The position numbers were made by a program, and so were the translations under genes. Positions 23,232-31,604 of a stretch of DNA of 45,242 bases are shown here, piece by piece. How positions within the stretch are numbered: position 1 is the first letter of the stretch; every line of letters starts with the position of its first letter. This DNA is from Flavobacteriales bacterium UBA6165 (GTDB taxonomy: Bacteria > Bacteroidota > Bacteroidia > Flavobacteriales_D > Crocinitomicaceae): NCBI GenBank assembly GCA_002422285.1, contig DIUF01000076.1, positions 1 through 45,242 of the forward strand, written 5' to 3'. The notes under the pieces were generated by a model. The model searched no databases and had not been told where the DNA came from. It saw only the letters and a program-made list of their open reading frames with translations.

Positions 23232-24886
23232 TTTATTCGCTTATTAATTCTTTTTAGGGCTTTTTTTACATTTTCTCGGTCGGATACTGTAGTTATTTCT
23301 TTTTGTAAAGCACGCTCATAAGCCCATTTAGCATTACAGAAATCAGAAGCTTGCTCATAAAGCAAACCGGCTTTAAAATGCGCTACCCAATAATTCGGAT
23401 TGAGTGCGATATAAGCAACAATATCGTTTACAGAAAAACTGCCATCCTTGTTTTTTAAAGCTTCGTCAACTTTTCTATCCACGATGCGAAATGCTTCATA
23501 ATTCAAAAAAGCTGTGCTGAATTGAAAAGGGTCTTTATCGATGAGTAAAGAATCGATGGCGTTGCTTTTGAGGTGGTTTCTGTTTGAACTGAAAATTTCA
23601 TTCAAGTCATAGGCAGTATATGCTCCCAATTGATATGGACTTGATGACACCCACATGATGCGACTTTCAGGCTTGAAAATTACTGAATGGTGTGCCAATA
23701 ATTGATTCAATGCTTTTTCATTGCCGAAGCCAAGCGCGCTATTTTGTATGCCTTCACGGTTGCGCAAAATTTCAGCCAATAAGAAAGGATTCATCTTAGG
23801 AGATAAGTTCAATAGTTCTGTCATTCTGTCAAAACGATATTGCGAATGACTGTCTCTGCGGTGCTTTATATTACGTTTATCTTTGGCGTACTTGGCACTT
23901 TGAAAATGATTTGAGCATACCAAGCGGTTGTTCTCCACTTCATAAACATCAATTTTCTTCGGAGAGATTTCAATAAGCACGCTTTTTTTATCTGCAGCAC
24001 TACCAATCATCAACGATTCAGAAACAAACACATCACTTTTTCGGGCAATGGCGATAGCTTGATCAATTGTGTTGCAATATTGAAGAATTTCACGCGCCAA
24101 TATGGAGATTGGTTTTTTGGCTTTTAGTGGAACACTAGATTTTCCTGCGTTTATTGTGATGGTGAGTCCGTCTAAATTCATTCCAGAAACAACACCCAAC
24201 ATGCCCGGCCAAGTGACCATAGCAAAAGGAATTCCTTTGGTCGGTTGTACAAAGGCTATTACTTTTTCTTCTGCAAATTCATCACCTGCATAAAAATCGA
24301 AATTTCTGCCAATGAGTAGTTCTCCGTCTTCTGTATGTTCGCCCCACAGCGCCACAGATGTACAGCCCACCAAGGCCAAATCGCTTAGCGCATGACCAAT
24401 ATCGTGGGCGCCATGTAAATATAGGGCTCTAACAAAAGGGGGGGCAATGTGGTCATAAGCTGGGTTAGAAAAATGAGATAGCCCAAAAATTTCAGCTTGC
24501 AATTCATTGCTAACATGTAAATATAACTTACGGTTGTACCATTGCAGAAATCTTCTGAGGCGTTTCTGTTTGTTTTCTGAGGGCACAATTTCCTTAATTT
24601 TTCCAAAAAAAACTTGTTCTTGTTTCAAAAGCAAAGAATCCAAAAGCACTCCAAATAGAAAACCGCGTTGCAAGGGGTCCCCACTTATATAAATTTCCCA
24701 TTGTTGATGTTCGTTTTTGATTAGAAAATTGCTGTCTACAGAAAATAAACTACTATGGTGACGTGTTACACTTGGAATGCCTTGCTTAAATGCGGAAATA
24801 TCTGGCAAGTGTCGCACAGACTTGTGCATGGCGCAAGCAGTGAGAAATAAACTTGTGCAAAGCAACAGTGTCTTAAGCGTTCTCAT
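23228..24886 (-). CDS. Lipoprotein of the C45 acyltransferase/hydrolase family
   Basis: 552 residues. Signal peptide with lipobox LTAC (Cys18). The central domain resembles C45/acyl-CoA:6-aminopenicillanate acyltransferase enzymes: Cys175 in LVGCTSVALW, exactly where the autoproteolytic N-terminal nucleophile sits, then LLIGRNFDF. The C-terminal 80 residues look TPR-like (NYWVAHFKAGLLYEQASDF). Family members form or break amide and ester bonds. A periplasm-facing lipidated acyltransferase in a polyene locus could attach the polyene acid to its alcohol partner, for instance the ester of flexirubins; this is inference. It overlaps the flavoprotein gene by 14 bp. Confidence 0.78.
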   Translation of the reverse strand: MRTLKTLLLCTSLFLTACAMHKSVRHLPDISAFKQGIPSVTRHHSSLFSVDSNFLIKNEHQQWEIYISGDPLQRGFLFGVLLDSLLLKQEQVFFGKIKEIVPSENKQKRLRRFLQWYNRKLYLHVSNELQAEIFGLSHFSNPAYDHIAPPFVRALYLHGAHDIGHALSDLALVGCTSVALWGEHTEDGELLIGRNFDFYAGDEFAEEKVIAFVQPTKGIPFAMVTWPGMLGVVSGMNLDGLTITINAGKSSVPLKAKKPISILAREILQYCNTIDQAIAIARKSDVFVSESLMIGSAADKKSVLIEISPKKIDVYEVENNRLVCSNHFQSAKYAKDKRNIKHRRDSHSQYRFDRMTELLNLSPKMNPFLLAEILRNREGIQNSALGFGNEKALNQLLAHHSVIFKPESRIMWVSSSPYQLGAYTAYDLNEIFSSNRNHLKSNAIDSLLIDKDPFQFSTAFLNYEAFRIVDRKVDEALKNKDGSFSVNDIVAYIALNPNYWVAHFKAGLLYEQASDFCNAKWAYERALQKEITTVSDRENVKKALKRINKRIK

Positions 24887-26396
24887 GCAGTTCTTGCTTA
24901 ATACTATTCATCAATTTATCTCGACCTATAATATGAGAACAAGTAGAAACAGCACCAATAGTTACGCCAAGAACGCCATGCATATTTACGCTTTGTCCAG
25001 TCAAGAAAAGATTTGGAACTTTCGTTTTTGGTGAAATAAAGGTCTTCATGACGTTCTCAGAATCTTTCTCATAACCATACATATTACCATCTAGACCGCC
25101 GATATAGTCCCGATAAGATAGTGGTGTTGAGGAATGAATGGATTGAATGTGTTCTCTTAAGTTAGGAAACTTTTTTTCAACTGTCTGCAACAACAACGCC
25201 GTATGTCGCTCTTTAAAAGCTTCATATTCTTCACCGCGCTCGTTTTTATTGGCCACCGTGTTTTTTGTGTTCTCCCAAGCTTTCATTTCATCAAAGTGCA
25301 TATAGGTCATGATGGTCATGGATTCTGCCCAACGCTGGTCTTTTTCAAACACACCGATAGAAATCATATAACCCTGAGGCCAAAGTGCTTTGTCATAATC
25401 TGCTCCCTTCCAAATCAATTCTGGATTATGGAAATGGTAGTAATTGTGATTCAAATAAGGGAAGCTTTCAGGTTTGAAAACGATATAAACACTAAAGGCA
25501 GCTGGACTTACTTTTAGACTGTCAATTCTGTTTACAAATGCTTTTCGGAATCGTTCTTTGCCAACAAAGTTTATGGTTGCCACAACATCTACATTGGAAA
25601 TGAAAATGTCTGCTTCGAAAACGTCGTTTTTTGCTGTAACAACACTCTTGATGTTATCATTTTCAAAGTTACAAGACACAACTTCTTGATGTTTATAAAT
25701 TTCGCCACCAAATTTTCTGATTTGTTTCACCAACAATTTGGAAATTTGACTTCCGCCACGAATGCATCTGTACGAACTTTCAATGTAGGAGTTCACAGCC
25801 AATGCATGGACAAAAAAAGGCGTTTTTGTATTGCCAGCATACAAAGAATTCGTGCCCGATAAAACAGCCTTCAAGAGTTCGTTTTGGGTAATACTATCAA
25901 AGAATTCTTTAGCATTTATTTGGAGCACGTCTTCATTGTATTCGGACTCTTTTTCAACATTGTACAAAGGGAATGCGTGACAAACGCGCTGCATTTCGGC
26001 GCAGTATTTTTCTAGGGCTTCTCGTTCCTCAGGAAAATAAGTGAGCAACTGTTCAACGAAATTATTATAGCCTTGCGCATGTGGAAAAACTCTATCGTCA
26101 TTATCAAATGTGACGTAATCGTATGCGTTTTTATCTAGTTTTTGCAATTGCAATTCGTCCATTATGCCCAAATACTTGAAATACTTGAATAGGTTTTGTC
26201 CTTCCTCTAACCCACCAATATAGTGAACACCTGTGTCGAAAATAGTTTTGTCGCGAACAAAAGTTTGCAAATTTCCTCCATATTGGTTGTTTTTTTCAAG
26301 CACACATACTTTCAAACCGTTTTTGGCTAGAATAACAGCAGAAACAAGACCTCCCATTCCACTTCCTATCACTACAGCGTCATATTTCTTTTCCAT
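24873..26396 (-). CDS. Phytoene-desaturase / retinol-saturase-like FAD oxidoreductase
   Basis: 507 residues from the ATG at 26396 (MEKKYDAVVIGSGMGGLVSA). The GSGMGGL dinucleotide fold, LEKNNQYGGNLQTF and the C-terminal FLTGQSVNMHGVLGVTIGA are typical of the CrtI/RetSat family. It may adjust saturation or oxidation of the polyene chain or ring. The longer ORF to 26456 overlaps the exporter gene and does not look conserved, so I use the internal ATG, which lies two bases from the exporter's stop. Not evidence for carotenoid synthesis: no phytoene synthase is present in the window. Confidence 0.82.
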   Translation of the reverse strand: MEKKYDAVVIGSGMGGLVSAVILAKNGLKVCVLEKNNQYGGNLQTFVRDKTIFDTGVHYIGGLEEGQNLFKYFKYLGIMDELQLQKLDKNAYDYVTFDNDDRVFPHAQGYNNFVEQLLTYFPEEREALEKYCAEMQRVCHAFPLYNVEKESEYNEDVLQINAKEFFDSITQNELLKAVLSGTNSLYAGNTKTPFFVHALAVNSYIESSYRCIRGGSQISKLLVKQIRKFGGEIYKHQEVVSCNFENDNIKSVVTAKNDVFEADIFISNVDVVATINFVGKERFRKAFVNRIDSLKVSPAAFSVYIVFKPESFPYLNHNYYHFHNPELIWKGADYDKALWPQGYMISIGVFEKDQRWAESMTIMTYMHFDEMKAWENTKNTVANKNERGEEYEAFKERHTALLLQTVEKKFPNLREHIQSIHSSTPLSYRDYIGGLDGNMYGYEKDSENVMKTFISPKTKVPNLFLTGQSVNMHGVLGVTIGAVSTCSHIIGRDKLMNSIKQELHENA

Positions 26397-26397
26397 A

Positions 26398-29300
26398 TTA
26401 ATTTCTTTTATACAGGCGCATGCCGTCGACTTGTTTAATAAGCTCAAAACGCTCAAATTCCACTGAGATTTCTTTTTCGATAATTAGAAATTGCAGCGAA
26501 TCACTTGCGCTCAAAGCTTGCCATTCAGATTTAGCGAATTTAGTGTTTACAACTAAAACTTCAAAGTCTTGAATTGAGTTTTTCGCGTAAGTAATTTTAT
26601 GACTTTGTAAAAGATGATTTTGTTCAGCTATACATCTGTTTGCATCATCAAACATATATGTATTTACTTTTCTACTTGGTTCTTGAAGGCAAAGCACCAC
26701 ATCTACAACACCACAATCATCAGCAAATCGCTGAATTTTCGCATTGTGAGGTATGTGCATGTTAAAAGTGTGTAACCAATTTTTATGTCGATTGAATTCG
26801 TTTTGGGCACTACTCACTACATCCTGAGTCTTGTACAAGAAACTTTTCATGACCCGTTTTTGGAAATAATTTGCTCCTTCGAGTTGGTGCCTGAGCATTT
26901 GATAATCGGTTTTATACTGTGCGCTAATCTCTTTTGTTATCACTTTCACTTCTTTGTCTCCAAATTCTTTGGAAGAAATTCTTTGTCCAATTACAACAGT
27001 GTGGGTGCCATCTCTAATTACAAAAGTACCCTTAGGGTTTATGTCGCCATTGCCGTGAAGAAAAACGGGAATGATATCTATGTTGTATTTTTTTGCCAAG
27101 TAAAAAGCGCCCTTATGGAATCGACCAATTACTTTGTTCACTGACCTCGTGCCTTCTGGAAAAATCACCAATGAATAGCCTTGTTTCACGTAATCAATAA
27201 GCTTTGATTCGCTATTTTCCATACCATCTGAGGCCGGTACATATCCTGCCAATTGAACTGCTTTTCCAAATATGGGAGAATTATAAACCCAATCATTAAC
27301 CACGAATATTATCGGCGCTGGAACAAATCCCATGCTCAATGTGTCTAAAAACGAAGTGTGATTGGCAATAATAATGGCAGGCTTCTCAAATTTTTCGTTG
27401 TATAAATTGAGTACTTTTTTCTTAACCCAAGGGTTGGTGTACATGATTGATTTGATGAACTTGGCAATAACGCTTCGATACCATTTTTTTTTCTTTTCAA
27501 GCGCAATGGGCATCAGTTTCATGTAAGCTATTCCGAAGAGCGAATAGAAAACGCCTCCAATTCCATAAAAAGTAAAAGAAAACAAAGCGTTAATTAATTC
27601 CCGCAGGCTCGTAGGAGCCTTACCGTTCTTTTGTGGTCTTTCGATGAACCAATAAAAAAGTCGAGGGTAGAGCACAAAAGTCATGAACAAAGCAGATAAT
27701 ACCCCAATTATTGATGCCCATGAGATAGAGGTAAGTGCAGGATGTTTCGCGAAAATTAATGCTCCAAGTGCCAATAAAGTGGTGAGAACTGCCAATAAGA
27801 TAGAGGTTCTGTAAATTGATAATTCGTTTTTACCTGTTGTAAACCTAAGTTGTAAACCACTGGTCATGAATATGCTGAAGTCGATGCCCAATCCTAAAAT
27901 CAAGGTTGTAACGATGGTGCTAAAAACATTGAGTTCAATGCCCAAAAGAGCCATTATTCCCGCTGTTATAAGTCCAGTACAAACTATTGGAATCATTGCC
28001 AAAAGGGCTAGTTCTATACGCCTAAAAAAGATAAACATAATGACGAAAATGGCCAAAAAGGACAGGTTCATGAGTTTGAGGAAATCATCTTTCAATTGCC
28101 CGAGAAACTGTTCATTAAGATGCTTTCTGTCAATCAAAACAACTTTTTCGTCTTCAAGAGCTTGATAGAGTTGGCTTCGATTTTTTTCATCAATTTTAAC
28201 CAAGGTGGATAAAGTGTAAAACCCATTCCTCTCAGTTAAAAAATCGCCAATAGGAAGGGGCTCAAATTCAATCAACTCCTGATAACCAATGGCATTGCCT
28301 GATGCCCGAATTTGATCCTCAAAATTGAGATAAAGGTCTTTTTTAAAACCAAGTTCGTTGGCTTTGGATTGAATAGTTCGGGCAATTTGGCTCAATTCAT
28401 GGGCACTCCAGAATCGTTCCCATTGCATCATTTTCGTCAGTTGCTCGTCCTTGGATAAAACAAAGCGCCCCATAGATGTATATTCTGAAATAAGCTGATT
28501 AGCTTTCAGAGTGCTCAATTTTTTCTCTAGCAAATGGTTGTCTGTTAAAACGTCATCAAGTCGTTCTCCATAAGTAACGACATAAACACTTTTCGCTCCA
28601 ATGCTGCCTAAGTTTTCCAATTGTGCCTCAGATTGTTTCATGTTCTCGGGAACAAAATTCAAATCTGCTAAATTGCTGTTGAAGGAAACATTATTGTAAA
28701 AAGTGATACCAAGTAGGAGTAGGCAAATACTTAAGGCCAGCAGTAAATTGTTTTTATCAGCTGGATATTGAGCGATTTTGTCGAGAACATGCGATTTCGT
28801 AACAGGTCGAGATTGGTATAGATGAGGTGTTATTATTAGTGCAGAAATGGCGGATACAAGTACGCTGATGGCGGCAAAAACACCCAAATCTTGTAGGACT
28901 TCTGAGTTCACAAAAAGCAAACAAAGAAAAGCCGTGGAAGTGGTCAAGCTGCTCGAAATAATCGGTTTTGTGATATGGTTGTATAGGGTTTTGACATCAA
29001 CTCCTGACCTGTAATGTGTGATGATGTGAATCGGATAATCCAGTGTGATTCCAAGTAAAACAGCACCAATACTCAAAGAAATAGCTGAAACAGAATCTTT
29101 CAGGAAAAACATACATGCCGCGGCAACAACGGCTCCGCATATTACAGGAACAAATAAAATCAATGGAATGAAAATATTACGGTAAAAAAGAATGAGAATT
29201 AACATCAATACGCTGAGTGAAATGGCTACCGTGCTTTGAATATCTGATTTAATCTGCTGGGCATTAGCCAGTGCTATGAAAGGTGCTCCAAAATAGGTCA

Positions 29301-30042
29301 ACTGCGCATCGCCTATGTGTTGCTTGTTGAGGTAGTTCTGAATTCCGTAAAGCAAGTCAACAAAAGCCTCGTTGTTTTTGGTGTCTGTTCCTGCATAAAT
29401 CGGTGTTATGAATAGGAGAATGGTTTTGCCATCGGACGAAGTGATGAATCCATTTTGAATTTCAAAATCTTCTGAAACACCAAGGTTTCGAAGTTTATTC
29501 AGTCCGACAAAGCTTAAGCCCAAAGGGTCTTTAACAACGAATGACTTGGTTATTAGGCCAGCCGGAGAAATTAGAGTGTTGTAGTTTTGTTCTAATTTCT
29601 TTCCTACACTATCAGGATGGAGATTAGGAACAAGGGCTTCGTAGTCTAAACTATCATAAAAAATATGGATGTATTTCTGAACAAAGTCGAATATCTCCTC
29701 CATTTGGTCTAATTGCACCTTGCCTTGAATTTGGCTATAAAAGTGATTGTAGAAGTCTAGGGTATCTAAAAACTCCTGCGCCACTTCTGCGAGAAAATCT
29801 TTTTTTTCATGATCCGAGGTGCTGATCATTACAGCAATTTTATCAGCAAAATTGAGTTGCTGCATCACTTTGGCTGTGATGTCGGTTTTCTCACCTTTTG
29901 GGATGATTTTGGTAATATCTTCTTCTAACTTAATCTTGGAGGCCAAGAAAAAACTCGCTGCAAGAAGACCAAGCAAAATACCTAAGGCAATTAGCTTCTG
30001 TTTTCGAATCAGTTGGTATATTTGATTAAATAGTTGTGCCAC
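26398..30042 (-). CDS. MMPL (RND-type) exporter fused to PlsC acyltransferase and a degenerate methyltransferase-like domain
   Basis: 1214 residues. Residues 1-790 form an MMPL transporter with the usual 6+6 pattern: a first TM at about 15-35, a soluble domain, TM clusters at about 265-425 (SIGAVLLGITLDYPIHII is the proton-relay-like helix) and 640-790 (LILGLGIDFSIF). Residues about 880-1060 are a PlsC acyltransferase with NHTSFLD (HX4D) and FPEGTRS. The last 130 residues resemble a class I SAM methyltransferase that lost its Gly-rich motif I (IQRFADDCGVVDVVLCL). Trifunctional proteins of this layout are known from flavobacterial pigment loci. Expected role: acylate and export the polyene lipid. 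It overlaps the GT2 gene by 17 bp. Confidence 0.88.
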   Translation of the reverse strand: MAQLFNQIYQLIRKQKLIALGILLGLLAASFFLASKIKLEEDITKIIPKGEKTDITAKVMQQLNFADKIAVMISTSDHEKKDFLAEVAQEFLDTLDFYNHFYSQIQGKVQLDQMEEIFDFVQKYIHIFYDSLDYEALVPNLHPDSVGKKLEQNYNTLISPAGLITKSFVVKDPLGLSFVGLNKLRNLGVSEDFEIQNGFITSSDGKTILLFITPIYAGTDTKNNEAFVDLLYGIQNYLNKQHIGDAQLTYFGAPFIALANAQQIKSDIQSTVAISLSVLMLILILFYRNIFIPLILFVPVICGAVVAAACMFFLKDSVSAISLSIGAVLLGITLDYPIHIITHYRSGVDVKTLYNHITKPIISSSLTTSTAFLCLLFVNSEVLQDLGVFAAISVLVSAISALIITPHLYQSRPVTKSHVLDKIAQYPADKNNLLLALSICLLLLGITFYNNVSFNSNLADLNFVPENMKQSEAQLENLGSIGAKSVYVVTYGERLDDVLTDNHLLEKKLSTLKANQLISEYTSMGRFVLSKDEQLTKMMQWERFWSAHELSQIARTIQSKANELGFKKDLYLNFEDQIRASGNAIGYQELIEFEPLPIGDFLTERNGFYTLSTLVKIDEKNRSQLYQALEDEKVVLIDRKHLNEQFLGQLKDDFLKLMNLSFLAIFVIMFIFFRRIELALLAMIPIVCTGLITAGIMALLGIELNVFSTIVTTLILGLGIDFSIFMTSGLQLRFTTGKNELSIYRTSILLAVLTTLLALGALIFAKHPALTSISWASIIGVLSALFMTFVLYPRLFYWFIERPQKNGKAPTSLRELINALFSFTFYGIGGVFYSLFGIAYMKLMPIALEKKKKWYRSVIAKFIKSIMYTNPWVKKKVLNLYNEKFEKPAIIIANHTSFLDTLSMGFVPAPIIFVVNDWVYNSPIFGKAVQLAGYVPASDGMENSESKLIDYVKQGYSLVIFPEGTRSVNKVIGRFHKGAFYLAKKYNIDIIPVFLHGNGDINPKGTFVIRDGTHTVVIGQRISSKEFGDKEVKVITKEISAQYKTDYQMLRHQLEGANYFQKRVMKSFLYKTQDVVSSAQNEFNRHKNWLHTFNMHIPHNAKIQRFADDCGVVDVVLCLQEPSRKVNTYMFDDANRCIAEQNHLLQSHKITYAKNSIQDFEVLVVNTKFAKSEWQALSASDSLQFLIIEKEISVEFERFELIKQVDGMRLYKRN

Positions 30043-31207
30043 TTTTTTCTTTTCTATTTGAGAAGTACAACATCAAGAAATAGCTTGATAAACCTACAAT
30101 TATTGCAACTATTGACGCCAAAATAAAACTACCTACGATGTATTCTTTTAAATGTGAACCAAATGATTCAAATTTACTCAGTTCGGTGAGGTCAATATCA
30201 GTATTAAATAGCATTCCGCCGATTTTCAAGGAAAGTAAAACAATGATGGGAATCATAGGTGGAATACTAATGTTGGAAGCCGCGAAAGCCAATAGTTTGT
30301 TCAAGCGTAAGAGTACGGCTAAAAATAATACAATTACTGTATGAAACCCCCAAAAAGGTGAAATCCCGATGAAAACACCAAGAGCCAATGAAGCAGATTT
30401 ATTGAAATGAGTGCTGTTGTGTTCTAATACATCTTCAATGAAGAAACGTTTGATGCTTTTTTTTTTAAAACTGCGGAGGAAATCACGTGGTTTGATATAA
30501 ACAAAAGCTATTGTAACAAGAAAAACGCGCAAAATACTGATTCGTGTAAAATCTTTGAATGGCCTGAAATGAGAAACACGCTCGTTTGGGTCGTATTTTA
30601 TTTGAATTGGAATGTTGCACACTTCAATCCCTTTCCACGCTGAACGCACAATGTTTTCAATTTCGAATTCGAACTTATTGGTAAACCATTTTTTAGGCAT
30701 TTTTGAAACGGGATACAAGCGAAAACCAGATTGGGTATCCACTAGTTTAATACCTGTTTCAACCCAAAACCAAAAATTGGAAAACTTATTTCCAAAACTA
30801 CTTTTGCCTGGCACACCATCTTGCTCCATGTTGCGTGAACCTATTACCAATGCATTAGGATTAGATTGTGCAAAGTCGATAAATAGAGGTATGTCTTCTG
30901 GGAAATGTTGTCCATCAGAATCTATTGCAATCACAAACGCATAACCGCGTTTCAAAGCCTCATTAAATGCCGTTCGCAAAGCCATTCCTTTGCCCATGTT
31001 TTTGGGTTGATTGATACAAATGATATCAGTGTATCTGCTTAATATTTTCGAAGTAGCGTCTGTAGAACCATCGTTTATTACAATTACATGCTGTGTTATA
31101 TCTAATACGCCATCAAGTACTCGTGCAAGAGTTTTTTCATTGTTGTATGTAGGTATTACGACAACAATTTTGCTTATTTCTCGCTTAATGGGATTCAAGT
31201 TTTCCAC
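30026..31207 (-). CDS. GT2 glycosyltransferase fused to DUF2062 membrane domain
   Basis: 393 residues. Residues about 12-240 are a GT-A fold resembling dolichyl/polyprenyl-phosphate sugar transferases: VVIPTYNNEKTL, NDGSTD, the metal-binding DSDGQH and DTQSGFRLYP. Residues about 250-385 are DUF2062, with membrane helices (SLALGVFIGISPFWGF, NISIPPMIPIIVLL, FILASIVAIIVGL). It implies a sugar step on a membrane acceptor, perhaps glycosylation of the pigment lipid, consistent with the CE4 deacetylase in block A. Acceptor and sugar cannot be read from sequence. Confidence 0.85.
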   Translation of the reverse strand: MENLNPIKREISKIVVVIPTYNNEKTLARVLDGVLDITQHVIVINDGSTDATSKILSRYTDIICINQPKNMGKGMALRTAFNEALKRGYAFVIAIDSDGQHFPEDIPLFIDFAQSNPNALVIGSRNMEQDGVPGKSSFGNKFSNFWFWVETGIKLVDTQSGFRLYPVSKMPKKWFTNKFEFEIENIVRSAWKGIEVCNIPIQIKYDPNERVSHFRPFKDFTRISILRVFLVTIAFVYIKPRDFLRSFKKKSIKRFFIEDVLEHNSTHFNKSASLALGVFIGISPFWGFHTVIVLFLAVLLRLNKLLAFAASNISIPPMIPIIVLLSLKIGGMLFNTDIDLTELSKFESFGSHLKEYIVGSFILASIVAIIVGLSSYFLMLYFSNRKEKSGTTI

Positions 31208-31216
31208 TCCAGATAT

Positions 31217-31594
31217 TTATTGCGCTAATTTAACATATTGAGCTTGAATTTTCAATGCGCAGGTGTCAGCAAAGGAAACTTGAGCGGATACTGAAAAATT
31301 GTTAGGGTCAAGGTGATTAAAATTGAGCAAAAGTTCTAATTGGGGATTCTTTTCGGGATTGATTATCGCTAAGAATTTGATGTTCTTTGATTGAGTCATT
31401 CGCAGTGGGGATTGAATGATGCTTGAAGAGATTTCTTTGATGATTTGCATCATACAAACCCCTGGAGTTATTGGATTTCCCGGAAAGTGCCCCTTGAAAA
31501 TATCGTGGTCTTTGTTTAATGTGATTTTGGCAAGAGCAAGGTTTTCATCAGCAAGCGCAAGGTCATCAAGGGTGTAAAAGTTTTGTAACAACAT
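31217..31594 (-). CDS. FabZ/ApeI-like hotdog dehydratase (His-bearing subunit)
   Basis: 125 residues. GHFPGNPITPGV is the FabA/FabZ active-site loop with catalytic His36. The residue 14 positions further, Glu in FabZ, is Gln50 here (CMMQIIKEI), so alone it lacks half of the usual catalytic pair. The protein at 14790 has the Glu but no His. Because FabZ active sites form between two subunits, with His and Glu from different chains, the two genes look like an obligate ApeI:ApeP-type heterodimer, though they lie in different transcription blocks. It sits 10 bp downstream of the halogenase-like gene. Confidence 0.82.
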   Translation of the reverse strand: MLLQNFYTLDDLALADENLALAKITLNKDHDIFKGHFPGNPITPGVCMMQIIKEISSSIIQSPLRMTQSKNIKFLAIINPEKNPQLELLLNFNHLDPNNFSVSAQVSFADTCALKIQAQYVKLAQ

Positions 31595-31604
31595 TCAAAT
31601 GTGT

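Noticed and set aside
24873..26396. Carotenoid biosynthesis locus
   Set aside because: Only one desaturase-like flavoprotein is present; no phytoene synthase, cyclase or prenyl synthase is seen, while the surrounding genes are polyketide-type.
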